Assembly (NCBI GenBank): GCA_002887195.1
Contig: PJAB01002009.1
Coordinates: 1 to 11,003 of the forward strand
Direction: 5' to 3'
DNA length: 11,003 bases
Source: Chrysochromulina parva
Taxonomy: Eukaryota > Haptophyta > Prymnesiales > Chrysochromulinaceae
A model generated the notes under the pieces. The model was not told where the DNA came from and made no database searches. It saw only the letters and a program-made list of their open reading frames with translations. Numbering within the stretch: position 1 is the first letter of the stretch; each line of letters opens with the position of its first letter. A program made the position numbers and the translations under genes. Positions 1-7,113 of the stretch are shown here, in pieces.

Positions 1-1
1 C

Positions 2-457
2 GTGCGCGACCGCGCGGTCGCGACGCTTGCCAAGGTAGACGCCTTCTCGCGCCTGCAGCCCACGGATCTGCATTTGATGCTCGATAGGATGGAGTATGCG
101 AACTTTAAGGAGGGCGATCACGTCTTCGAGCAGGGCGATGTGGCAGCAGACAAAGTCTACATTGTGATGAACGGGACTGCCACGGTGGTGCGTCGTGACG
201 AGGAGTCAGGCGAGCAGAAGACGTTCGCCAGTCTGAGTCAAGGTGCCTGCTTCGGCGAGCTCGCGCTAATAAGGAACGAGCCGCGTTCCGCAAGTGTCAC
301 GGCAACGAGCCAGCTGTGCACCCTCTACATCTCAGTCCAGCAATTTGAGATCTTCGTAGGCTCGCTAAAAGAAGTGTTCAAGGAGCAGGTGGCAGGCTAT
401 TCCGATGGGAACGTGTTCAAGGAGCAGGTTGCAGACGCCCCACAAGACATCCTATAG
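2..457 (+). CDS. C-terminal cyclic-nucleotide-binding domain, PKA-regulatory-like (5' partial)
   Basis: The frame is open at the left edge, so the gene begins outside the window; the first visible codon is GTG (Val), not a start. About 151 residues form one complete cyclic-nucleotide-binding fold: an N-terminal helix (LAKVDAFSRL, residues 9-18), beta strands with FKEGDHVFEQGD (35-46) and YIVMNGTATV (53-62), then the phosphate-binding cassette FGELALIRNEPRSASV (84-99). In this family Glu86 contacts the ribose 2'-OH and Arg95 the cyclic phosphate; both are present. The helical tail (QFEIFVGSLKEVF, 114-126) resembles the C-helix of a PKA regulatory subunit's second domain. No kinase domain follows, so a regulatory-subunit-like protein fits better than a cGMP-dependent kinase, though the missing N-terminus could hold anything. 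Ser96, two places before the end of PRSAS, is where PKA has Ala and PKG has Thr, so cGMP binding is possible. The tail holds a 13-residue duplication. Stop TAG at 455-457. Confidence 0.86.
   Translation: MRDRAVATLAKVDAFSRLQPTDLHLMLDRMEYANFKEGDHVFEQGDVAADKVYIVMNGTATVVRRDEESGEQKTFASLSQGACFGELALIRNEPRSASVTATSQLCTLYISVQQFEIFVGSLKEVFKEQVAGYSDGNVFKEQVADAPQDIL
5..22. repeat. Perfect 18-bp palindrome within the coding region
   Basis: The sequence cgcgaccgcgcggtcgcg equals its own reverse complement. It lies in the cyclic-nucleotide-binding gene and encodes RDRAVA. In GC-rich coding DNA this may be chance; no function is assigned. Confidence 0.6.
374..433 (+). repeat. In-frame 39-bp-spaced duplication (VFKEQVA twice)
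   Basis: Positions 374-394 and 413-433 are 20 of 21 bases identical (the third position of one Val codon pair differs, ggtggca versus ggttgca). The offset is 39 bp, so the frame is kept and the protein tail carries VFKEQVA twice, 13 residues apart. The second copy extends the protein just before the stop, beyond the usual end of the domain's C-helix. It looks like a recent tandem duplication whose second unit has diverged. Confidence 0.8.
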
Positions 458-926
458 ACAATCAGTCACGCGAGTACATGTATGGCGATGCGGGCCTGAG
501 GGAGGGCACCAAGTTCGGCCCCCACATGACCGAACCACGCTCATTCAATGCGCGACATCCGGTGCAACACGGCACTGAGTTGTGTGCTACACTGTTACGA
601 CTTTACGTGCCCGTGCCAGAAAGAAAGCAAGCAAAAACACACGCAAACACACTGTACTGGTCTTGTAGTGCAAGCACTTGACTTGCAAAGTAACGCGCGC
701 AAGCCCCCGTTTCCATGTGGCATGCCGTCGTCACTTAATAGTTAATTCATCTCGCCACAAATCGGATGATACATGTGCAAGCGTGCGGGCCCTGGCCCCT
801 GGGGCTTTAAAAAATTAAATACAGTAGTGAGCTCAATGGTTGAAATATGAACCCAGCTCGGCCACAGTTTGTCCCGCTCCTAGGACCGTTGATTCCCACG
901 TGTCATGGCTGAACCTGAAGCTCGGA
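458..926. other. Convergent intergenic region with an A/T island
   Basis: This 469-bp gap separates two genes that face each other, so it should hold both 3' untranslated regions and polyadenylation sites. I see no supported gene: the short plus-strand frames near 478-745 lack codon bias or recognisable motifs. A GC hairpin (gcccc-t-ggggc, 795-805) is followed at once by an A/T-rich stretch (tttaaaaaattaaat, 806-820), the strongest compositional break in the gap and a reasonable location for 3'-end signals. I found no TGTAA (green-algal) or AATAAA signal in it on either strand. Confidence 0.5.
795..820. other. GC hairpin next to an A/T island, possible 3'-end signal
   Basis: Five-base arms gcccc/ggggc flank a single T (795-805), followed by tttaaaaaattaaat. 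The shape recalls a bacterial intrinsic terminator, but the neighbours are clearly eukaryotic, so it is not called as one. It may mark the shared 3' boundary of the two convergent transcripts; this is inference. Confidence 0.3.
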
Positions 927-1865
927 TCAAGGTTTGTCACGGACGCTCTCGAGGAGAACGGGGCGCAATTTGAGGTCTGGCGAGAAGAGAGCATCGATGC
1001 CCACCCCGCTGCTCAAGTCGAGCAGCGCCGCATCCGCCCCTTCAGCGTAAAAGTCATTGCCTGCCGTCTCCTCCGTGTAAGTGATGACACACCTCATCCC
1101 CGCCGCCTTGGCCGCGCGCAGGCCAACGATCGAATCCTCCACCACAATGCATGCCTCCTTAGGCACTCCTAGGCGCGAGGAGGCGAGGTTATAGATCTCG
1201 GGGTGTGGCTTCTTCTTGGAGACGTCGTCGCCTGCAATGATGACGTCGAGCTTAGCCAGTCGCTCTCGCCCGACCACCGAGTTCACCACCTTCTCGAAGC
1301 CACCTCGCGTCGATGCCGAACAAATACCGACTGCCAGGCCGGGCATGGCGATCGCAGCGTCCATCAGCTCGAGGATGCCGGGACGCGGCGGCGCGGTCGT
1401 GACCAGCTTTTTGTAGCACTCTGTCTTGAAGTCCTGCAACTCGTCGATGAGCAGCATGCCGGCGGCCTCGTCTTTTGGCACTGCTTTCTCGCCTTGTCTT
1501 TTGGTCACAGCTGGCCAAGACGCCACCGTGTCTGGGTGCTTCACAGTGGACTCCGGCGCGCCGAGGCCAGTGAAGTGGTAGCGCATCTTAGGTTTGCCAC
1601 CGCCAATCGTGTTTGCGAGGTGGGCGTAGTATTCTTTGGACCACACGACAGGCTTCCCATCGATCTGCAGACCAAACTCGTCGAATGCCTGGTTGTACGC
1701 TCGGCGATGAAGCTCCTCGGTCTCGACGAGCACGCCGTCACAGTCGAAGAGGAGAGCTGCCTTGAAGCCAGGTGATGCGCACATTTGTATTTTACTCGCG
1801 ACACCGATTCGCGACACCCGTAGCGCCGGGACAGCGATCAATAGGCTAAATGCTGGAGAGAGCAT
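927..1865 (-). CDS. CbbY-like HAD-superfamily phosphatase, probably plastid-targeted
   Basis: The 312-residue product carries all four HAD motifs: motif I DCDGVLVETEE with nucleophile Asp41 and acid/base Asp43; motif II CSAST (Ser183); motif III KKKPHPEIYNLA (Lys219); motif IV VVEDSIVGLRAAKAAGM (Glu243/Asp244, magnesium binding). The layout, including the alpha-helical cap with IGGGK (residues 87-91) after motif I, matches plant CBBY (Arabidopsis At3g48420 type), which dephosphorylates xylulose-1,5-bisphosphate, a misfire inhibitor of Rubisco. The frame is open further upstream, but the codon at 1887-1889 is TTG; the first ATG is at 1863-1865 with an A-rich context (caaaaaATG), so I start there. 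The first ~30 residues are hydrophobic and basic with no acidic residue, fitting a transit peptide. Compared with the plant protein as I recall it, the cap appears to carry an insertion of ~20 residues (about 103-128). Located 229 bp downstream of VPS34 on the same strand. Exact substrate is inferred. Confidence 0.9.
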   Translation of the reverse strand: MLSPAFSLLIAVPALRVSRIGVASKIQMCASPGFKAALLFDCDGVLVETEELHRRAYNQAFDEFGLQIDGKPVVWSKEYYAHLANTIGGGKPKMRYHFTGLGAPESTVKHPDTVASWPAVTKRQGEKAVPKDEAAGMLLIDELQDFKTECYKKLVTTAPPRPGILELMDAAIAMPGLAVGICSASTRGGFEKVVNSVVGRERLAKLDVIIAGDDVSKKKPHPEIYNLASSRLGVPKEACIVVEDSIVGLRAAKAAGMRCVITYTEETAGNDFYAEGADAALLDLSSGVGIDALFSPDLKLRPVLLESVRDKP

Positions 1866-2094
1866 TTTTTGCTCGAAGGAACATAACAAATCTCGGAGGA
1901 ATCCAGCTCAAGTTCGTTAGAGGTAGATTCCGAGCGGCGCTCCTCCTCAAGCGGGCGGCGGAAGACACGCCGTGTCGCTGGTGGGAAGAGACGCCAACTT
2001 TCACATTCGACAGTAAATACGGATCCACGCATCGTTCCCGGTGCCTGCGAGTGCAGCCTGCGAGAACGCCCGCGTGTTTTGGCCATGATCGCGA
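1866..2094 (-). other. Spacer between VPS34 and the CbbY-like gene
   Basis: This 229-bp gap lies between two genes read in the same (minus) direction, so it should contain the 3' end of VPS34 and the promoter and leader of the phosphatase gene. I see no TATA box or recognised polyadenylation signal. A perfect 12-bp palindrome, tgatcgcgatca (2086-2097), overlaps the VPS34 stop codon. Short antisense frames here have no support. Confidence 0.45.
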
Positions 2095-4842
2095 TCACGC
2101 CCGCGCCCACTGCGCAAGTGTATGCAGCCTCTCGACGAGCTGTGGGAAGAGCGCGCCCACAGATTCGTTGATGAGCTCCTGAAAGTGGCGCGACGCTTCC
2201 TCGTTATTGAGGTCGAGCCGGAACTTTTTGGCGACGGAGAGCACCTCGACCTCCCCACGCAGGTCCTGGATCTCCGCATCGACCATGAGCATGAGCAGGT
2301 TGAGGATCAGGTTGGCCTCCGCCCGCAGGATGTTGAAGGCCTCGCAGCAGAGCAACCGGAAGCGTGCGTACCACATCGAGTCGGCGCCGCCCATCACCTC
2401 GACCATCTCCTTGCACAGCTTCATCGGCGGCGGGAAGGGCTTGGGATCGCGCCCGAAGAGGTAGCCAAAGTCAATGTGGAAGAGCGCACCGTTACTGCGC
2501 AGCATCAGGTTGTCGAGGTGGCGGTCGCCCACGCCGAGCAAGTACATGGTCACGCAGTAACCCGCGCAGCTCTTGACAAACGTCTCCAGCACGTTCGGGT
2601 CGATGCCAGGGCCTTTGCGCGGGTCGGCGCCGTCGAGCGGCGAGGCCGAGGGGTGCTTGAGCTCGAGGTACCGTCGTATGTCGCCGCGGTTCTCTTTGAG
2701 AATCTCTGCGAGCGGCTCACAGTCGGGCACGCGCTCCACGAGCCCCATGCCGGGGCCCGTGGCGAGGACGCGGAAGGAAGTGAGCTGCAAGTCGAGCCCT
2801 TGCTCTCGCAGCACCTTATCCATCAGCTGGAGCATCTGGAGCACGAGTTGGTCCTGGCGCAGGTCGTCGCCGCTCTTGAAGATGATCGAGTACTCACCAC
2901 CGCCCTGAGCGCCCTTAGCGGTTGAAGTGTCCTCACCGGCGCGCACGGTCGTGAACGTGAAGCCCAGTGGTTGCATGGCTGATTTGAAGACGTACGCCTT
3001 CTCGGGCATCGAGGCGGTGATACGCCAGGTCGGGTCTAGTGGCATGAGGAGCGGGAAGTCGAGCTGCTTGAGCGGCCCGAGATGGCTCGGCTCGTCGAAC
3101 ATGGCACGCAGCCGCTGCACGCGCTTCGGGCGGTTCTCGCCACTCGCCTTGAGCGACGCGCTCGCCTGCGAGAGCGCCGTGATGAACGCCTCCTGCCGCC
3201 GGAAGGCGAGCACCGTGTTGGGGTCCGTGGCCTTGAGCAGCTCCAAGAACGAGTCGTGCACGTGCGCGTAGTGCGTGCCGTGGCGCGAGTTGCGCTCCAC
3301 GAGCAGGTACCAGTGCAGGAAGTTGGCGAGCTCCGGATTCCGGACGGCACGCGCGATGAGGAGCGACGCGAGCGGACCCTCGGAGGGTGGCTGGTTGTTC
3401 TGGCGCTCATACTGGAGTGCCTGCACGAGCGAGAGCAGGTACGAGAGCAGCTGCTCGTCGCTCGCGCGATCGCGCAGCCCCACGACCGCGAAGGCGCGCA
3501 CCCACGCGGCCGCGCCCACGAAGGTGCCGCCGAGCAGCTCGAGGAGGTCCTGTACGTCCACCTCGACCCACTGGTGCACGAGGCTCTCGGCCTGCTGCAC
3601 CTCGCGTGAGTCGGCCCAGTCGACGCACTTGAGCAGCTTGGTGAGCGCGCGCTTGTCCTTGGTGAGCGAGTAGCGGAACTTCCAGAGCAGCTCGCGCTCC
3701 TCCTCGCGCAGCCGCGTCGTCGGAGGCTGCTGCACGAGCGCCTCGAGGCGGCGGCGCTCCTCGGCATCTGGCTTGAGCTCCTTGACGAAGCCGGCCGAGA
3801 GCAGCGAGCGAGCGAGCTTGTGGTGCTTGTGCAGCGCCGGGTTGTTCTCAGGTCGCTCGAGGTCGCTCACCAGCACGACGCTCACGGGCGAGTCGTGCAG
3901 CCCCGAGGCCCACCCCGAGGCCCTGGCGCCCGCCTCCGTCACAGCGCGAAGCCCACCGGCGCCGCCGGCGCCACTGCCGCCCGCGCTGGTGAGGCTGCTA
4001 CTGCTGCCACCGCCGCCGCCGCGCGGCGTCTGCGATGCCTGCTTCTGCGGCTGCAGCAGTGGCAGGCTGACCACCTTCTCGTGGAAGAGGACGGGGTACT
4101 CGAAATCGGGCAGCTGGACCGAGAGCAGATGTCGCTCAATCCGCCGGCTCAGCTCGAGCTGTCGCTGCTCGAGGTGCACGAACGTCGGCCGGTTGAGCCA
4201 GTCAAGATGCCGGTCCGCCTGCGCGGTCACCTCCTCGTGGCGCGCGGCAAGCTCCTCGAGGCGTGCCATCTCCTCGACGTCGGCCGCGCACCCCGCCGCG
4301 CCGGAAGTCGCCTCTCCGGTCGCCTCGCCGACGCCGTTGGCAGCTGCTTCCGCCACCGCATCGCCGCCCTGTGAGAGGTCGAGCAGCACCGTGACCACGC
4401 CCGTGCGGAGCTGCTGCGCTTCGCTGAATAGCGGCAGCCGCGCCGTCCCGATGGTGCGCGCGGCCAGCGGCCCAGCCGAGCCTATGAGCGTGAGCGCCAC
4501 CCACGCGTCTGGAGAGAGGTCGCAGTACTTGGCGCGGAATGTGATCCACTCGTTCCAGCGCAGTCGCGACCCGGGCATGTTGCACGTCCGCTCGGGCAGG
4601 CCGAGCGGCTGGCCGTGCGCGTGCAACTGGCAGCTCAAGTACAAGTCACTCACTGCCACTCCGGCACGGCACGAGAGCGCGTCGGTATATGAGAGCGGAC
4701 GGTCAGCGACGTCGACCATTTCGGGCATTGAGCCATGCAGTACTTGCACGAGAAGCTTGATATTGAGCGACACGTCCGAAGACAGGAACGCCGACTCAGG
4801 CGGCGCCATACATGTAGAGGGGTCGATGGGTTTCGTAGGCAT
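2095..4842 (-). CDS. VPS34: Class III phosphatidylinositol 3-kinase, complete and single-exon
   Basis: The enzyme phosphorylates phosphatidylinositol to PI3P on endosomal and autophagic membranes, as the catalytic subunit of VPS34 complexes. The product has 915 residues (yeast 875, human 887, Arabidopsis 814). Domains in order: C2 (about 15-155, with RWNEWITF at 95-102); an Ala/Gly-rich linker (160-188) and a second C2-side segment; a low-complexity Gly/Ser insert (275-297); the PIK helical domain (about 330-560, LWKFRYSLTKDKRALTKLLK from 386); and the kinase domain (about 600-915). Catalytic features are intact: Lys656 in IIFKSGDDLRQDQ, catalytic loop GVGDRHLDN (770-778), DFG (791-793), and activation loop GRDPKPFPPPMKLCKEM (797-813), which is the class III signature and nearly identical to plants. 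The C-terminal helix ends QWARA, like the membrane-binding tail of the family. The ATG at 4840-4842 is the first after an in-frame stop (4864-4866). No intron is required anywhere. Confidence 0.97.
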   Translation of the reverse strand: MPTKPIDPSTCMAPPESAFLSSDVSLNIKLLVQVLHGSMPEMVDVADRPLSYTDALSCRAGVAVSDLYLSCQLHAHGQPLGLPERTCNMPGSRLRWNEWITFRAKYCDLSPDAWVALTLIGSAGPLAARTIGTARLPLFSEAQQLRTGVVTVLLDLSQGGDAVAEAAANGVGEATGEATSGAAGCAADVEEMARLEELAARHEEVTAQADRHLDWLNRPTFVHLEQRQLELSRRIERHLLSVQLPDFEYPVLFHEKVVSLPLLQPQKQASQTPRGGGGGSSSSLTSAGGSGAGGAGGLRAVTEAGARASGWASGLHDSPVSVVLVSDLERPENNPALHKHHKLARSLLSAGFVKELKPDAEERRRLEALVQQPPTTRLREEERELLWKFRYSLTKDKRALTKLLKCVDWADSREVQQAESLVHQWVEVDVQDLLELLGGTFVGAAAWVRAFAVVGLRDRASDEQLLSYLLSLVQALQYERQNNQPPSEGPLASLLIARAVRNPELANFLHWYLLVERNSRHGTHYAHVHDSFLELLKATDPNTVLAFRRQEAFITALSQASASLKASGENRPKRVQRLRAMFDEPSHLGPLKQLDFPLLMPLDPTWRITASMPEKAYVFKSAMQPLGFTFTTVRAGEDTSTAKGAQGGGEYSIIFKSGDDLRQDQLVLQMLQLMDKVLREQGLDLQLTSFRVLATGPGMGLVERVPDCEPLAEILKENRGDIRRYLELKHPSASPLDGADPRKGPGIDPNVLETFVKSCAGYCVTMYLLGVGDRHLDNLMLRSNGALFHIDFGYLFGRDPKPFPPPMKLCKEMVEVMGGADSMWYARFRLLCCEAFNILRAEANLILNLLMLMVDAEIQDLRGEVEVLSVAKKFRLDLNNEEASRHFQELINESVGALFPQLVERLHTLAQWARA

Positions 4843-5295
4843 TCGGGGGGAGGGGAAATGGTGTCACGAGTTCACGTGCTCAAAAACTTGTAACTTGAGC
4901 GAACATGTCTCACACATACGTCTCCCGTGATCTCTGTCACATCCCCCGCTCATCGCAGAATGACTTGCATGCGCCGCAAGAGAAACTCTAAGAAACACAG
5001 CTCGTGCTCACATCTCGAACCGAGGAACCAGACCGAATAGGCATGAATAGGCGTTGCGCGCACTGCGCGCACCGCACGAAAAGACGCTCCACTTTACATT
5101 CGCACGGGCCGCATGCATTTGAATAATCGGGACTTTGTTTATTGCTTTACCATGCTACTTATGAACAGAACCCCGCAAAATTACCTGCAAAAGAGACAAA
5201 AGAACCCACCCCCGAGCCATTGAACAAGAGGCTCGAGACGCGCTTCCCCGTTTTCAACTCTCGAGGACCTGGCACCAAACACCTGGTCAACCATC
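4843..5295. promoter_or_regulatory. Divergent intergenic region, promoters for VPS34 and the glycosyltransferase-like gene
   Basis: The 453-bp gap lies between divergent start codons and so must carry promoters and leaders for both genes unless an upstream exon exists. Visible elements: a C-rich run just before the VPS34 start (ggggggagggg, 4845-4855 on the plus strand); a direct repeat gaataggc (5035-5042 and 5045-5052); a perfect 9-bp tandem repeat tgcgcgcac (5055-5063 and 5064-5072) containing the palindrome tgcgcgca; and an A/T-rich stretch around 5117-5150. No TATA box stands out. The tandem tgcgcgcac pair is the best candidate for a protein-binding site. Confidence 0.45.
5035..5072. repeat. 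Paired short direct repeats in the divergent promoter region
   Basis: gaataggc occurs twice with a 10-bp offset (5035, 5045), followed at once by tgcgcgcac twice with a 9-bp offset (5055, 5064). The second pair contains a self-complementary core. They could be transcription-factor sites or replication-slippage products; the sequence does not separate these. Confidence 0.6.
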
Positions 5296-6633
5296 ATGAT
5301 CACATTGATTGCATCACTGATCGCATTGATGGGTGGATGGTCCAAGCGAGCGAGCGTCCGCTTGGGACGCCATCCTATCAGCGAGCTCTCCAACGAAAGT
5401 CGAACGCTTGAAGCACAGCTTGTCGACCACTTTCACGTCGTGATAAACATAACTCGACCGCTGTGGCCCTGGCGGCCAGCAAGCAAAACGGCCACCACAG
5501 CGGCGTGCTTCACTGGAGAGCTAAGGACATTTGTCGACAAGCGTGTGCAAGACCGGTTGAAGGTCACCGTCGTCGACGAGGCCACCGATGCTTTCTTCAT
5601 CACCGCACCAACGCTTTCTACATTTCGACATCACTACAGTTCAACTTCACGAGACGCTGGTCGCGGCCGCATTTATGATAGCTCGACGTCCAATCCCACG
5701 GCAGGCGCCGCGATTCACAGTGCCATGCTCAGCCTTCGCCCAGTGGCCACCTTGGTGGCTGATGACGATGATCTCTTCGGCTCGCCCCAATCCCATTGCA
5801 ATGCACTGCAGATCACGTGTCGCATTCCTGGTCAGCCTTCAGCTGTGTGTGAGGGTACGCGGGTGACGGATGCTTTGGCGCGGGTTACGGATGCTTTGAC
5901 CAACCGTTCGCTTGCCGACGAAATAGGGGCGTGCCATACGGGCTTCATCATCTCAACTCGCCTCCGCGCCTGCCTTGTCATGATCGAGCAGGCCGAGGAT
6001 GAGCGTGGCCAGCGTGCAGGGCCACAGCAGGGGGGTGGAGCACCTCAGCAGGGGCAGTCCTCAGAGGCTAGCCCCCCTGACGTCCCCCTCAAGTACTCAT
6101 GGGTAGTGCGATTGCGTCCGGACCTTTACCTTCCTTGCCGGCTGCTGCCCCGGCTGGACACGCACGCGGCCCTTTCGTCGAGCGCCCCCGTTTCGAGCGC
6201 TCCCTGGTACGTGTATTCCAACGACTTCATGGGCTGGATGCCGCGCGAGGTGGCGAGCGTGGCGCTACGCGTGATGCCGTTGCGTATACAGAATGCATAC
6301 TGCTTGGACGCACACCAGCGCTTGGAATGGGTCCACCCGTGCATCATGTCCCAGTACGCATCGCATGTGACACTGCTGGACTTCAATGAATGGATCCCAA
6401 TTGTGCGGTCTGCCGGTTGGCAACAACATGATGGTCAAGGCGTCGACATCGAGAAGCTCAACTTCACACAAGGCCCGGACGCTGTTTGCAGCGTGAAGAA
6501 TACCTCCTCCTTTTGGGTACTCAAAGGTCCCCAACATCCCAAGTATACCAGCTTCTTCGCGTACTGCGAAAGGCCATCAGGACCGACGATGAATGACAGT
6601 GTGCTCAAATTGATTCCCACAATGATGTCTTGA
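5296..6633 (+). CDS. Putative glycosyltransferase-like protein of the secretory pathway
   Basis: The 445-residue product starts with a short hydrophobic run (MITLIASLIALMGGW) then basic residues, a possible signal anchor. The body shows a pattern I associate with uncharacterised plant and algal glycosyltransferase-like proteins (DUF7796 type): CFTGELRTF (71-79), DAFFI (98-102), an acidic cluster ADDDDLFG (155-162), then YSWVVRLRPDLYLP (267-280), where RPD resembles a metal/nucleotide-sugar-binding acidic motif, and YSNDFMGWMPRE (307-318). Several N-glycosylation sequons (for example NIT 51, NRS 203, NFT 389, NTS 402) and scattered cysteines fit a lumenal protein. A low-complexity Gln/Gly/Pro segment (about 238-262) and a 7-residue tandem duplication (RVTDALA, 189-201) interrupt the middle. 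The first ATG in the open frame was used; the hydrophobic run is short, so an upstream exon is not excluded. The family assignment is from memory of the motif pattern and is moderate; donor, acceptor and product are unknown. Confidence 0.62.
   Translation: MITLIASLIALMGGWSKRASVRLGRHPISELSNESRTLEAQLVDHFHVVINITRPLWPWRPASKTATTAACFTGELRTFVDKRVQDRLKVTVVDEATDAFFITAPTLSTFRHHYSSTSRDAGRGRIYDSSTSNPTAGAAIHSAMLSLRPVATLVADDDDLFGSPQSHCNALQITCRIPGQPSAVCEGTRVTDALARVTDALTNRSLADEIGACHTGFIISTRLRACLVMIEQAEDERGQRAGPQQGGGAPQQGQSSEASPPDVPLKYSWVVRLRPDLYLPCRLLPRLDTHAALSSSAPVSSAPWYVYSNDFMGWMPREVASVALRVMPLRIQNAYCLDAHQRLEWVHPCIMSQYASHVTLLDFNEWIPIVRSAGWQQHDGQGVDIEKLNFTQGPDAVCSVKNTSSFWVLKGPQHPKYTSFFAYCERPSGPTMNDSVLKLIPTMMS
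5860..5901 (+). repeat. 21-bp tandem duplication inside the glycosyltransferase-like gene
   Basis: Positions 5860-5880 and 5881-5901 are adjacent copies that differ at three or four bases and encode RVTDALA then RVTDALT. The unit length is a multiple of three, so the frame is kept. It lies in a poorly conserved-looking region between the N-terminal and RPD-containing halves. Confidence 0.8.
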
Positions 6634-6660
6634 CACTACCGAGATCACACATAGGATCGA

Positions 6661-6724
6661 GAGGGGCCTGAGGGGCCTAATCATGGGCCACGGGTGTTCC
6701 ACGGGTGTGATTTGTTCTTTGTTC
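6661..6724. repeat. Three consecutive micro-tandem duplications
   Basis: Within 64 bp there are gaggggcct twice (6661-6669, 6670-6678), ccacgggtgt twice at an 11-bp offset (6688-6697, 6699-6708), and tttgttc twice (6711-6717, 6718-6724). All copies are exact. They lie just 3' of the glycosyltransferase-like stop codon, in its probable 3' untranslated region. Confidence 0.85.
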
Positions 6725-7037
6725 TAGACGTGGCCGCTGACCCCGCCGGCCCGCGCGAGGTGCCCCAGGTGGAGAGCATGGTGGGGTAATGTTAAAAACG
6801 TTAACTGACTGTATCACTGTCATCTGTTTTGTGTTAACGAGGTAATGTTTTTGGAGATCAATAGAACAGACGGGTGGAGTGTAGATTATTACTCCAATCG
6901 GTGTAGTTTACGAGGGGTTTGTTCTCTATCAACTCTTTCACATTCCACGCGAGTCGCATTGCATGCCGCGCTTTGAAAGCAGGCGCAAACGGCTATCTCG
7001 CAACCGATCCGAACAGCTCAGCGAAGGCTCGTGCGTC

Positions 7038-7075
7038 GTGCTTTGCAGGTGCTTTGTGCAAAGCTACGGTAAGCC
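7038..7075 (+). other. Hairpin and splice-like signals in the leader of the SPPPP gene
   Basis: gtgctttg occurs twice (7038-7045, 7049-7056). The second copy opens a perfect stem gctttg-tg-caaagc (7051-7064). The stem is bounded by tttgcag/g (acceptor-like, ending 7048) and acg/gtaagc (donor-like, GT at 7069). Either an RNA hairpin in the leader or a 20-nt micro-exon could produce this; neither is proven. Confidence 0.3.
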
Positions 7076-7093
7076 CCTCCGTGCACTGGCCAT

Positions 7094-7113
7094 AATAGTG
7101 CGTAAATAGTGCG
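7094..7113. repeat. 11-bp-offset direct repeat just before the SPPPP gene start
   Basis: aatagtgcg occurs at 7094-7102 and 7105-7113. The second copy ends five bases before the chosen ATG at 7118, and the in-frame stop TAA that bounds the reading frame (7103-7105) lies between and partly within the copies. Confidence 0.6.

Noticed and set aside
478..745. Two short overlapping plus-strand frames in the convergent spacer
   Set aside because: They are 65-67 codons, mutually overlapping in different phases, with no motif and in a region expected to be 3' untranslated.
795..820. Rho-independent terminator
   Set aside because: The hairpin plus A/T run looks like one, but the neighbouring genes are eukaryotic and the hairpin is only five base pairs.
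1203..1775. Plus-strand frame of 190 codons opposite the CbbY-like gene
   Set aside because: The four HAD motifs are on the minus strand in correct order; the plus frame has none.
1887..1889. TTG as start of the CbbY-like gene
   Set aside because: Eukaryotic nuclear genes normally use ATG. The first ATG in frame is 24 bases further in (1863-1865), with an A-rich context.
2122..2925. Plus-strand frame of 267 codons opposite the VPS34 kinase domain
   Set aside because: It is rich in His, Glu, Val and Leu from antisense of conserved kinase codons. The kinase motifs on the minus strand are decisive.
3773..4930. Plus-strand frame of 385 codons opposite the 5' part of VPS34
   Set aside because: It is Ser/Arg-rich with no recognisable domain, whereas the minus strand encodes the conserved C2 and linker regions of VPS34.
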